The translations under genes and the position numbers were made by a program. A stretch of DNA of 50,147 bases from Candidatus Eremiobacter antarcticus (GTDB lineage Bacteria; Vulcanimicrobiota; Vulcanimicrobiia; Eremiobacterales; Eremiobacteraceae). Every line of letters starts with the position of its first letter. The stretch's first letter is position 1. Location of the stretch: positions 1-50,147 of the forward strand of contig QHBK01000015.1 in NCBI GenBank assembly GCA_003244105.1. The letters run 5' to 3'. Positions 41,509 through 50,137 of this stretch are shown here, piece after piece. The notes below the pieces were generated by a model, which saw nothing but the letters and a program-made list of their open reading frames with translations, was not told where the DNA came from and ran no database searches.

Positions 41509-43157
41509 CGCATCGACCACTCCCAGGTGTTCCAGTTGCTGGTCGTCGCCGGGGCCGGCACAAAGCCAATGAGGTTGGGCGACGTGACGTAGATCTGCCG
41601 CGCGAAGTACAACAAAACGGTCACCGATTGAGAGGCGATCTCTTCCTGGGTGATGGCATAAGACTTCTTGCGGACGTTTTGGTCGTAGCTGAGCAGGCCC
41701 GCCTTTTCCGCTTCGTGCAGCCTCCGATCGCACCAGTACAGATTGTTCTGGCCAACCGGAGGAAACTGGTCGCAGGCATACAGCGAGTACTCATCGCCCG
41801 GGTCGACGCCGGCCACCCAGGAGAAAAATCCGGCGTCATACTTGCCGGTCTGCAAGATCCCCCCATCCTGGAAACCGGCAAAAAAGATGTTGGCCGGGTA
41901 GTTCTTGACCTTGGCTGCGATGCCGACGTCTTTGAGCTCTTGCTGGATCAGCGACTCGACCGCTTCGCCGGTGGCGCCGCCTGCGACCGACGAGAGATTG
42001 AAGGTCAGCTTCTGTCCGTTCTTGGTGCGCACTCCGGAAGGGCCCATAGTCCATCCGGCGGCATCCAGCAACGCGCGCGCCTTTTGCGGGTCGTAGTCAA
42101 AGCGCATCACGTTCGGATTGTAAGCCCATGAGAACTCACCTTGATTGGTCGCAGCCACGATGTTGACGCCATGTGAGATGTTGTCGACGATCCTGTGCTT
42201 ATCGATGGCATAGTTGATGGCGCGCCGAACGCGCACGTCGTTGAACAAAGGATTTTTTTGATTCAAATCGATGTGCGCGAAGAGATTGGAAGGTTCCAGC
42301 TGTACGCGGTAGCCCTTGAGTTTTTTGATCTCCGGATAGAGGTTGGACGGGGCCCGGAACCACGCGTCCACCTCATGCGTCTGCAGCTGCACGAGAATGG
42401 TCGTATCCTTCGGGATGATCTTGTAGATGATGTGCTTCAGCTTGGGCGGCCCGCGCCAATATAATGGGTTGGCTTCGAGTTCTATGCGGTCGCCGTGCAC
42501 CCAACGGACGAACTTGAACGGCCCGGTCCCGATCGGGTGCGTGTTGAACGGCACGTGGTTGATGTCGGGATATTTCTCGAGCAGATGCGCCGGCAGGATC
42601 GGGTACTGGCCGCTCTCGGAAAAAAACTGAGCGATGGCCGGCGCATAGATGCTCTTGAGATGAAAGCGTACTTCGTAGTCGCCGACCGGCTCCACGCGGG
42701 CGATGTGATCCCAGCCGTTGCGCGTCTGCAGATTGTTCCGCGGGTTCAGGATAGCTTTGGTCGTGAAGACCACATCGCGCGATGTGAAGGGCGCGCCGTC
42801 CTGCCATTTGACGCCCTTGCGCAGGTGATACGTGATCGTGAGGCCATCTTTGCTGATGCCCCCGTTGGCCAGCGTGGGCACCACCGTTGCCAGTTCGGGC
42901 ACCCAGCGCTCCTTGTCGTCGAGGTTGAAGAACAACCCGTAGATGAACATGTCGAGGTCGGTTCCGACCGCCTCGAGACGCAACAATGGATTGAGATTGC
43001 TGACCTCTTGGATGTCGGCGTAGCGCAACGTGCCGGGAATGCCGAACGATGACTGAGGGGTCGTCTGCAGACCGACTTTCGTGCACGAAGCCGAAGCGAA
43101 GGCGAACAGCACGACGAGCGCCCACCGCAGAAACTCAGTGAGCGCTTTGCGTTGCAT
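41505..43157 (-). CDS. Oligopeptide ABC transporter substrate-binding lipoprotein, first of pair
   Basis: A 550-residue SBP_bac_5 protein, a paralogue of the next gene. The signal reads ALVVLFAFASASC, with lipobox ASAS|C. It has YHLRKGVKWQDGAPFTSRDVVFT, GTGPFKFVRWVHGD, NPLYWRGPPKLKHI and ends NWNTWEWSM. Both copies have RYADIQE/RYAEIAE near the N-terminus and the same C-terminal WSM signature. It begins 44 bases after the cupredoxin gene. A tandem duplication with later divergence is the simplest explanation. Confidence 0.92.
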   Translation of the reverse strand: MQRKALTEFLRWALVVLFAFASASCTKVGLQTTPQSSFGIPGTLRYADIQEVSNLNPLLRLEAVGTDLDMFIYGLFFNLDDKERWVPELATVVPTLANGGISKDGLTITYHLRKGVKWQDGAPFTSRDVVFTTKAILNPRNNLQTRNGWDHIARVEPVGDYEVRFHLKSIYAPAIAQFFSESGQYPILPAHLLEKYPDINHVPFNTHPIGTGPFKFVRWVHGDRIELEANPLYWRGPPKLKHIIYKIIPKDTTILVQLQTHEVDAWFRAPSNLYPEIKKLKGYRVQLEPSNLFAHIDLNQKNPLFNDVRVRRAINYAIDKHRIVDNISHGVNIVAATNQGEFSWAYNPNVMRFDYDPQKARALLDAAGWTMGPSGVRTKNGQKLTFNLSSVAGGATGEAVESLIQQELKDVGIAAKVKNYPANIFFAGFQDGGILQTGKYDAGFFSWVAGVDPGDEYSLYACDQFPPVGQNNLYWCDRRLHEAEKAGLLSYDQNVRKKSYAITQEEIASQSVTVLLYFARQIYVTSPNLIGFVPAPATTSNWNTWEWSMR

Positions 43158-43201
43158 CGTGGTGACCGAGCGAACGGATGTCTTTGAAAAGCGCAGGGCG
43201 C

Positions 43202-43564
43202 TCAAAAACCGGTCGGACCGTTCACGATGACGGTCAGCGTGCCGGCCATGTTCGGTTGGATGAGGCTGTGATACGCGAACGTTCCGGGAATGGCCGCGAC
43301 CCAGGTCCAGCGCCCGCCGTTGGGAGCGATCGGTCCGGAGTCAAACGCGCCCACCGCGGTCGCGGTGTGCGGCTGGGAATCTTGGTTGATCCAGGTCACG
43401 AGCGTGCCTTCCAGGACGGTGACGTTGCCTGGGCTAAACGACGTGCTGTTGATGACGATGGTCACTTGGCCGGTGTGCGTCTTGGGACCGCATGAGACGC
43501 AGAGGGTGACGACGGCGATAAGCACAGAGAAGCAGGTCATCATAAACCTGCGGCGATGCTTCAT
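43202..43564 (-). CDS. Cupredoxin-fold lipoprotein lacking Cys and His copper ligands
   Basis: A 120-residue protein with signal ending LCVSC, a lipobox-like site. The fold is that of blue copper proteins: VTIVINSTSFSPGNVTV, then WINQDSQPHTATAV with the first His, then PGTFAYHSLIQPNM. The normal Y-x-C-x-x-H-x-x-M loop has Ser for Cys and Gln for His, so only the first His and Met remain. It starts at ATG 43564 with AAGGA 10 bases upstream. Probably not a type 1 copper protein; function unknown. It leads the operon of the two SBPs. Confidence 0.75.
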   Translation of the reverse strand: MKHRRRFMMTCFSVLIAVVTLCVSCGPKTHTGQVTIVINSTSFSPGNVTVLEGTLVTWINQDSQPHTATAVGAFDSGPIAPNGGRWTWVAAIPGTFAYHSLIQPNMAGTLTVIVNGPTGF

Positions 43565-43582
43565 GGCGCCGATTTCCTTTCG

Positions 43583-45502
43583 ATGACGTTCATTCCCTTG
43601 CACGCAAAAACCGCTGCGATCGCGTGCGCGCTCATCACCGCAGGCGGCATCGTTGCGGCACTGCCGCGCGCCTCTTTCCCTCTTCGAGGGCGCGTCGTCT
43701 CGCAGACACAAGCAGCCCCGCTGAACCTTCGCATCAGGTATCCAGCTGACGGAGCGCGGCTGCCGTACCTGACGAAATCGTTCGTCTTCGGCCAGGCGCC
43801 CCCCGGCGCTTTCGTGAGCGTCAACGGCGCGCCGGCGACGGTTGCGCCAAGCGGCGGGTGGATCGCCTTCGTGCCGTTTTCGCCGGGCCGCTTTGCGCTG
43901 CATGTCACCGCTTCAGTGCGCGGCGTTGTCTCGAGCGCAGACACTTCCGTCACCGTGGCCCCGTCGCCGCACAGTCTGCCGCCGACACCGGCGCGCGTCG
44001 ACGCTGATGTTGCCCCAGCGCCTCAGGCGGATCTCGTTGTGGAACCGGGCGATGATGTCCGATTGAACGTCAAAGCGAGCGCATCCAGCCGCGTCAGCGC
44101 GACGTTGCCGGGCATCGCCGCTGCAGTTGCCCTCTTGGAGACGACGGCGACGAGCTTGAGCCCGAACGATCAAGCGCGCGTGCTCGGCGGCGCGCGAGCG
44201 GGCGGAGACACGATAGCAGGCATCTACGAAGGGGAAGTGCGCGTTCCGGCGTCGGCCGCCAACACAACGGCGAAAGTGACGTATACCATCGTGGCGACGG
44301 ACGGCTCAACCGCCGCAGCGACGTCGAAGGGCGTTGTTTCCGTGCAACCGGTGTCTGCGAGACGGGTCGGAGTGATCGTCCTGGCCGACCGTACCCGTGA
44401 CCTCGATGCGCGTCCGTATGGAATCGTCGAATCATCCCCGGACGGCGGTTGGCTCTTCTTTCCGCCGGCGGGCACGCCGTTCGGCGTGACCGGAAGCGAC
44501 GGCGATTACTACCGCGTCGCTCTTGGATCCAATCAACAAGGTTGGATCAACAAACGATCGCTCGTCTTGCAATCCGCTGGCAGACCGATGCCCAGCGCTG
44601 ACGTGCAAGACGTCGGAATCCGCGACGAGCCGCGCGCGACCACCGTACGCATCCACCTGACCGCGCGCGTTCCCTACCGCATCGACGAGTCGCCGAACGG
44701 GCCCAGCCTGCGCGTGCGGCTGTACGACGCGACCGCGGGCACCGACTACATCGCGTACGGGCACGATAAAGCGCCGATCCGATCCGTTCGCTGGGATCAG
44801 TTGCCGGGCGGCATCGCCGCCCTTGACATCGATCTGCGCCAACGCACGCTATGGGGCTACCACGCTGACTGGGACGGCGACGATCTCCGTCTGACGATCA
44901 AAAAGCCGCCCCACATGGCGAGGGCGCCCACGCCGGCCGTGCGCGGGCTGCTCGTCGTCGTTGATCCCGGCCACTCGCCCGACACGGGGGCAATCGGACC
45001 GCTCGGCACGCAAGAGCGCGATGTCAACCTCGCGATCGCGAAACGGTTGGCCGTTCATCTGCAATCGCTAGGGGCGCGCACCGTCCTGACGCGCTACGCA
45101 AATGTGCCCGTCGGCTTGTACGAGCGCACGGGCCTCGCGTCCAAGCTCAACGCTGACGTCTTGATCAGCGTCCACAACAACGCGCTGCCGGACGGCTCTG
45201 ATCCCTTCAATCACCACGGCTTTTCCGTGTACTACTATCAGCCGCACAGCCTCGAGCTTGCGCGATTCATCCACGCTTCGTACGCGCGGCGCACGCATCT
45301 CGTCGACTACGGCCTCTACTACGACAACCTGGCGCTCGCGCGGCCCACCGAGGAACCGGCCGTCTTGACCGAGTCGGCCTTCATCATGTGGCCGCCGGAA
45401 GAGATGCTGCTGCGCGATGCGGCGTTCCAAGATCGCTTGGGTTCCACTATCGCCGCCGGCATCGAGAGCTGGGCCGAGGCCATGCGCGCCAAGGAGCGTT
45501 AG
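43583..45502 (+). CDS. Secreted N-acetylmuramoyl-L-alanine amidase with long N-terminal region
   Basis: A 639-residue exported Amidase_3 protein. A hydrophobic signal (AAIACALITAGGIVAALP) is followed by a region with a beta-sandwich-like repeat (RIRYPADGARLPYLTKSFVFGQ) and an SH3-like segment (about 290-340: GDYYRVALGSNQQGWINKRSL). The catalytic domain is about 445-635, with VVVDPGHSPDTGAIG (His), Glu in GTQERDVNLA, His in SVHNNA and the catalytic Glu in LTESAFIMW. It cuts MurNAc-L-Ala bonds. The ATG at 43583 has no clear Shine-Dalgarno and lies 18 bases from the divergent cupredoxin start. Confidence 0.85.
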   Translation: MTFIPLHAKTAAIACALITAGGIVAALPRASFPLRGRVVSQTQAAPLNLRIRYPADGARLPYLTKSFVFGQAPPGAFVSVNGAPATVAPSGGWIAFVPFSPGRFALHVTASVRGVVSSADTSVTVAPSPHSLPPTPARVDADVAPAPQADLVVEPGDDVRLNVKASASSRVSATLPGIAAAVALLETTATSLSPNDQARVLGGARAGGDTIAGIYEGEVRVPASAANTTAKVTYTIVATDGSTAAATSKGVVSVQPVSARRVGVIVLADRTRDLDARPYGIVESSPDGGWLFFPPAGTPFGVTGSDGDYYRVALGSNQQGWINKRSLVLQSAGRPMPSADVQDVGIRDEPRATTVRIHLTARVPYRIDESPNGPSLRVRLYDATAGTDYIAYGHDKAPIRSVRWDQLPGGIAALDIDLRQRTLWGYHADWDGDDLRLTIKKPPHMARAPTPAVRGLLVVVDPGHSPDTGAIGPLGTQERDVNLAIAKRLAVHLQSLGARTVLTRYANVPVGLYERTGLASKLNADVLISVHNNALPDGSDPFNHHGFSVYYYQPHSLELARFIHASYARRTHLVDYGLYYDNLALARPTEEPAVLTESAFIMWPPEEMLLRDAAFQDRLGSTIAAGIESWAEAMRAKER

Positions 45503-45510
45503 AAGAAGCG

Positions 45511-46986
45511 TTAGGGCGAAAGGATGCCTTCCGCGTAGAGCAGCTGCTGCTGCGCGGTCTTGTAGGCGTAGAGAGCGTTCACTTGATCCGATTGCGCCCT
45601 CGTGAGCTGATTTTGCGCGTTGAGCAGCAGCGGCAAGGTCGTCACCCCTGCGCGGTATTGAGCGTTCGTGACGCTCAGCACGACGCGCGCCTGATCGAGT
45701 TCGGCGTTCGCCGCGGTAAGGCCGGCTGAGGCTGTCGAGACCCCGAGATACGCCTGCTGCACGTTGAGCCTCACATTGAGCTGCGCCGTTTGCAGATTCG
45801 CTTGGGCGGTGTTGGCTTGAGCCTCGGTCAAGGCCGTCTGAGCGCGGATCAATCCGCCGTCGAAAATGGGAAACGACAGCGCCAGTCCGACCGAGTAGCT
45901 GTTGCCGAAATTCCCGCCCGACGGTGAGGTGCTCGCGACGCCGTCGCTGGCGGTGCCCGCCAAGACGGGAAAGCGGCCGAGGCGCGCAGCGCGCACGTTC
46001 TCCTGCGCGGCTTGCAGATTCGCGTTGGCCGCGAGCAGGTCTGCGCGTTGGCTCAAGCTGGTCTGCAGGATCTGATCGAGAGGCGGCTGGCTATGGGAGA
46101 CCGATGTGTCGTCGGTAAGCGTCACGTTCGCTTGAGCGGGCACGCCGATTGTCGCGAGCAAGGCGGCCAGATTGGAGGCTTCGCCGTTGAGCGCTTGCGC
46201 CACCGCCAACTGAGCTTGCGCGACCGGCAGCTGCGCCGTCAGGACATCCGCACGCGCCGCCACGCCGGCGCGAAACTGCGCCCGGACCAGCCGCTCTTGC
46301 ACCTGGGCGACGCTCAACGATTGCCGCGCCGCTTGCAGCTGGTGGCGTGACTGCAGCGCCGCGTAGTACTGCTGCGCGACGCTGAGGATGACCGTCTGGA
46401 TGTCGCGCACGAGCGAAAGGCGCGCGGCATCGGTGCTGAAGCGCGCCGAAGCGACTTGAGCGGCCACCCGTCCACCGTCGATGATCAGCTGGCGCAGATT
46501 GACGTTCGCGTTGTTGGAGGTGACGAGCGCGGAGCTGGTCGACGCTCCTGCCGTCCCGCCCGTTCCGTTCGTTCCTCGAAACACCGCCTTCGAGCGATCC
46601 GAGGATGCTTGTGCGGAGACATTCGGCAGCTGCGCGCTGCGCGCGATGTCGACGCCTGCCGTGGCCTGCTCGATGGCGGCGCGCGAAACCGCGAGCTGCG
46701 GCGAGGATGCAAGCGCGATCTTCTCCGCGTCGCTCAACGAGAGCGTTGCCGGCGCCGATGGGAAGGCGGCGGGCGGCGGGGTCTCGGTCGTGACCGAGCC
46801 TGCAGCAGCGGAAGCGACGGGCGTCGGAGTGGCGGTCGCTGGAACTATGGTAACAACCGGTGTCGGAGCAGCGCTCGCTTCCGGCGTGGGCGATGCGTCG
46901 GCGGCGCGCGCCGGTTCGGCGGCCAACCCCAACGCTAGGGCGCAGAATGTCGCCGCTGCGGCGGCCATGATGTGGTTTGCGTTCAT
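45511..46986 (-). CDS. TolC-family outer membrane efflux protein
   Basis: A 491-residue OEP/TolC protein. A signal peptide (about 1-25) is followed by a Pro/Thr/Ala-rich stretch (about 28-75), then LSLSDAEKIALASSPQL and long helical regions such as QVQERLVRAQFRAGVAARADVL and NTAQANLQTAQLNVRLNVQQAY, the two OEP repeats. It forms the outer-membrane/periplasmic channel of tripartite efflux or type I secretion. ATG 46986 has AGAGAGG just upstream. It lies 102 bases after the adaptor gene, but an intrinsic terminator intervenes. Confidence 0.92.
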   Translation of the reverse strand: MNANHIMAAAAATFCALALGLAAEPARAADASPTPEASAAPTPVVTIVPATATPTPVASAAAGSVTTETPPPAAFPSAPATLSLSDAEKIALASSPQLAVSRAAIEQATAGVDIARSAQLPNVSAQASSDRSKAVFRGTNGTGGTAGASTSSALVTSNNANVNLRQLIIDGGRVAAQVASARFSTDAARLSLVRDIQTVILSVAQQYYAALQSRHQLQAARQSLSVAQVQERLVRAQFRAGVAARADVLTAQLPVAQAQLAVAQALNGEASNLAALLATIGVPAQANVTLTDDTSVSHSQPPLDQILQTSLSQRADLLAANANLQAAQENVRAARLGRFPVLAGTASDGVASTSPSGGNFGNSYSVGLALSFPIFDGGLIRAQTALTEAQANTAQANLQTAQLNVRLNVQQAYLGVSTASAGLTAANAELDQARVVLSVTNAQYRAGVTTLPLLLNAQNQLTRAQSDQVNALYAYKTAQQQLLYAEGILSP

Positions 46987-47035
46987 ACCCTCTCTTCTTC
47001 CGACTATTCGATGTTCATGAGAAACCAGAGAAGCC

Positions 47036-47074
47036 CAAAAATAAAGTCGCGACCGTCGTCGTGACGACCGCGAC
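47036..47074 (-). terminator. Intrinsic terminator between adaptor and tolC-like genes
   Basis: Twelve base pairs (47063-47074 with 47046-47057, two G-U wobbles), loop of 5 and a following U-tract TTTATTTTT on the minus strand. It lies 15 bases after the adaptor stop and about 50 bases before the tolC-like start, so it may end the first gene or attenuate the second. Confidence 0.85.
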
Positions 47075-47088
47075 CGGACCACTTACCG

Positions 47089-48423
47089 CTACGTTCGCGA
47101 GGAAGATGGCGCTTGGCCCCCGGTTGAACCCACGCTGACCGGTGATCCGTCGCGCAACTGGTCAGGACGCTGCAGGATGATGGACGTCCCCGGGCTGATG
47201 CCCGGTCCGCTCACTTGCGCATCGTTGTCGGTTTGCAAACCGCGCTGCACCGCGACGGACTTCGCCTTTCCGCTGCACTTGCAGCCGGGCGATGCCTTGG
47301 CGAGCACGTACACGGCATCGCCTGTGTCGCCGGTGAAGATCGCCGCCCGGGGCACGATGACGACGTTGCGCCGCTCGGCTTTCACGAAAGCGCCGTTCGC
47401 GACCATGCCTGCGCGCAGCTGCAGATCGTTGTTGGGCAGCACGACGCGCGCCAGATACGAGAGAGTTCCTTGCGTGGTCGCCCCGTTGACGGTGGCTACT
47501 GCCCCATGCCAGACCCGTCCGGGCTGTGAGTCCACCGTGATGTTGACCTGCGTGCCCGCATGTATATAAGGAAGGCTTTCTTCTGGAACGCCGATGTTGA
47601 CATAAATGGGGTTCAGTTGCGAGACCTGCAGGAGCGCTGTGCCGGGACCCGCGAGCGTGCCGGTATCGACGCTGCGCTGGGTGACCACGCCGTCGAACGG
47701 CGCAGCGATGACGGTCTGAGCGATCTGCGCGCTGATGAACCGGACCGCACCCGACGATTGCGCCACAGCGGCCTGCAAGCTTCGGATTTCCGACTGAGCA
47801 GAGGTTTGGGCATTGCCGGTCATAGCCGCCTGCTGGGCTGCGACCTCAGCGCTGCGCAGTTGGGCCTGTGCGGCCGCGGCTGCCTGCTGCGACTGATCGA
47901 CGGCCGACTGTGAGACGTATCCTTGCGCGAGCAACTGCTGATTCCGCCGCAAGTTCGTCTGCGCCGTTTGATACGCAACCCGTGCGGATTCCAAGTTGGC
48001 GTTCGCAGTGGCCGAAGCGCCCATGTTCCCGCTCTGCGTCTGCGCCAGCCGCGCTTGCGCCGCAGCCAAGCTCGCCTCATTTTGCTCCAGCTGCGCTCGC
48101 AGCGTCGAGTCGTCGATACGGATGAGCACCTGGCCGGCGCGGACACGGTCGCCGACGTTTGCGTTCACCGCCAGCACTGCGCCCGTGATCGCCGAAGACA
48201 GGTTGGCCTGTTGCTTGGCGGCGGTGGTCCCCGTCAGCGTCAGCCGCTCCGCGATGGTGCCCCGATGGGCGACCGCGACGGTGACGGGCAGCGCCTGCGG
48301 CTCCGCAGCGCGCGAGGCAGTGGCCGACTTCTTGGCGCAGGCCGATGCGGAAATCGCCGCGCACAGCAACGCGCAGGCGATGATGCGCCGAAACGCAAGC
48401 GGGGATGTGGTTTTAGAATGCAC
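47089..48423 (-). CDS. RND-type periplasmic adaptor (membrane fusion) lipoprotein
   Basis: A 444-residue HlyD/RND adaptor. The signal ends ISASAC (lipobox). LTGTTAAKQQANLSSAITGAVLAV begins the beta-barrel, ANVGDRVRAGQVLIRIDDSTL the lipoyl half, then a helical hairpin about 85-235 rich in Gln/Ala, and AAPFDGVVTQRSVDTGTLAGPGTAL the second half. It connects an inner-membrane pump to TolC. GTG 48423 gives a short signal; TTG 48450 would add 9 residues. No RND or ABC pump gene lies beside it. Confidence 0.93.
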   Translation of the reverse strand: MHSKTTSPLAFRRIIACALLCAAISASACAKKSATASRAAEPQALPVTVAVAHRGTIAERLTLTGTTAAKQQANLSSAITGAVLAVNANVGDRVRAGQVLIRIDDSTLRAQLEQNEASLAAAQARLAQTQSGNMGASATANANLESARVAYQTAQTNLRRNQQLLAQGYVSQSAVDQSQQAAAAAQAQLRSAEVAAQQAAMTGNAQTSAQSEIRSLQAAVAQSSGAVRFISAQIAQTVIAAPFDGVVTQRSVDTGTLAGPGTALLQVSQLNPIYVNIGVPEESLPYIHAGTQVNITVDSQPGRVWHGAVATVNGATTQGTLSYLARVVLPNNDLQLRAGMVANGAFVKAERRNVVIVPRAAIFTGDTGDAVYVLAKASPGCKCSGKAKSVAVQRGLQTDNDAQVSGPGISPGTSIILQRPDQLRDGSPVSVGSTGGQAPSSSRT

Positions 48424-48497
48424 GAAAATGCTACTCTTGCAGGCCTTCAAATGTTTCTCGATGGTATCGCGATGACGCGTTCGGGTCCGGGCGCCGC

Positions 48498-49043
48498 ATG
48501 AGCAAGCGCTTCTCGGGCGTGGTCGCTGGTCTCATCGTGCTTGTGCTTTTCACAATCGCCGGCCTCCTGCTGTGGACCGACGTGAACGTTTTCCGTGAGA
48601 CTTCGACACACAGCCCCATCGAAAAGAAAGCCCCTGACGTCTCCCTTATCAGCATGAGCGGAAAGCCGGTCCGGCTCTCCTCGTTCGAGGGGCGGCCGCT
48701 TTGGCTCAACTTCTTCGCCACCTGGTGCACTCCGTGCAAAGCCGAGATGCCCGACGTCGAAAAGCAATACCGGCGCCTGCATAAGCGCGGCCTCGTCGTG
48801 CTCGGCATCGATCAGCAAGAAACCGCCGCGCTGGTGGCGGACTTCTCGCGCCGCTTCGATCTGTCGTTCCCACGCGTCATCGATGCGGGTAAGGCTGCCG
48901 AAGCGTACGGGGTGCACGCCATACCGACGTCGGTGTTCATAGACCGAGCCGGCATCGTGCGAGCGGTGCACATCGGGGCGCTCTCGTCAGCGCAGATGGA
49001 CGCCGAACTGGCGAAGATCATGGGGACGACGGGGTCGTCCTAA
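48498..49043 (+). CDS. TlpA/ResA-like membrane-anchored thioredoxin
   Basis: A 181-residue protein with an N-terminal membrane segment (VVAGLIVLVLFTIAGLLLW) and a periplasmic thioredoxin fold. The active site is FFATWCTPCKAEMP (WCxxC) near residue 77, and the cis-Pro loop is AIPTSVFID. These reduce disulfides in apocytochromes or other exported proteins. It is divergent from the adaptor gene, with 74 bases between the starts. Linkage to cytochrome c maturation is not seen in the window. Confidence 0.92.
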   Translation: MSKRFSGVVAGLIVLVLFTIAGLLLWTDVNVFRETSTHSPIEKKAPDVSLISMSGKPVRLSSFEGRPLWLNFFATWCTPCKAEMPDVEKQYRRLHKRGLVVLGIDQQETAALVADFSRRFDLSFPRVIDAGKAAEAYGVHAIPTSVFIDRAGIVRAVHIGALSSAQMDAELAKIMGTTGSS

Positions 49044-49069
49044 AAGCTGCGCGCAGGGCGGCTGCCCAG

Positions 49070-49094
49070 AACGGCTCTACACAAACGGCTCTAC
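49070..49094. repeat. Short direct repeat at the thyX 3' end
   Basis: AACGGCTCTAC occurs at 49070-49080 and again at 49084-49094, 3 bases apart. The second copy carries the thyX stop codon. It is probably a small local duplication. Confidence 0.4.
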
Positions 49095-49891
49095 TGAGTT
49101 ATGGGGGTCTCGCCGTTGCTGCGTCCCCCGCCCGGCTCTTTGCCGTGCGCAGCGATCCATTCGGCGGCTTTGCGCGCACCATCCATCTGCGCCTTGACGA
49201 CCGCGACATAACGAGGGCACTCCGGGCCGTTGGGCTCGTTGCAGTAACCACGCACGCAGGTGGCGCCTGCATCTTTGAACAGGATGGGATCTTGCTTTTT
49301 GAGGATGCGCAAAACCTGAAAAGCCATCTCGCGGATCTCCCACTGCGCCATGTTGCACGTGCGCAACGTGAGAAACTCGTACCAAGCGCGCGCGTTGCCC
49401 GACACCACCATCTGACTGGCTGCCGCGTTGGGCAAGACAAAGCGCGCGTCTTCGCCTGCGATGCCGGCGTTGAGCAGCGCGCGATACGTCTCGCCGATCT
49501 GCGCCATCAGTTCGTCGAAGCGAGCAGACAGCTCAGGCAAAGACGAGAGCCTGCGCGGCTTCACGTAGGCGAAATCTGAACCTTTGAACGCGAGATAGCG
49601 TTGGCTCTGTTGGTCGAATTGCAGGTGCCGGTGACGCACGAGCTGATGGGTCGCCGCTCGCGAGATGCCGGTCACACCGAACACGTAGATGTTGTGTTCG
49701 AGCGTGGAATGATGTCCCGCCGACCGCACACGATCGACCGTCTGTACCATATCGTCCGGTTTTGCGTGCCAACGCTGCATGATCGCATCGGGTGCATTCG
49801 CCGAGTAACAGGTGCGCGCGGCCGTCGCGGTCATCTCGGTCGGATGCGGCGACTTTTCCAGCAGAACGACGTGCACGGATGTTTCAGGCAT
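49091..49891 (-). CDS. thyX: Flavin-dependent thymidylate synthase
   Basis: A 266-residue ThyX. The signature RHR(X)7S is present as RHRHLQFDQQS, followed by QRYL. HHSTLEHNIYVFGVTGISRA and NARAWYEFLTLRTC are family blocks. ThyX makes dTMP from dUMP with NADPH and FAD and replaces ThyA in many bacteria. The C-terminal region has a Cys-containing GATCVRGYCNEPNGPECPRY, perhaps a metal- or cluster-binding extension. ATG 49891. Confidence 0.95.
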   Translation of the reverse strand: MPETSVHVVLLEKSPHPTEMTATAARTCYSANAPDAIMQRWHAKPDDMVQTVDRVRSAGHHSTLEHNIYVFGVTGISRAATHQLVRHRHLQFDQQSQRYLAFKGSDFAYVKPRRLSSLPELSARFDELMAQIGETYRALLNAGIAGEDARFVLPNAAASQMVVSGNARAWYEFLTLRTCNMAQWEIREMAFQVLRILKKQDPILFKDAGATCVRGYCNEPNGPECPRYVAVVKAQMDGARKAAEWIAAHGKEPGGGRSNGETPITQ

Positions 49892-50137
49892 GGTTGAATA
49901 TCACGAGATCACCAGCATGGCCAGTCGGTTTTCCGCCTTCGAGCTCGGGTGTCCGTCCAGAAACCCCCAACGCGGCAGCCCTTTCAAGCGCGAGGCCGAA
50001 CCGGCTGTTTGGAGCTTTTCTAGAAGGGTAAGCCAAGCGCGTTGCGAACGTATGGTCGTTTGCCCGACGCGAGACGGCTTCCTCGATAAAAGGCAATGCT
50101 CGATGAGCACGTTCCATTTGTTCAAGGAGGAAATGGT

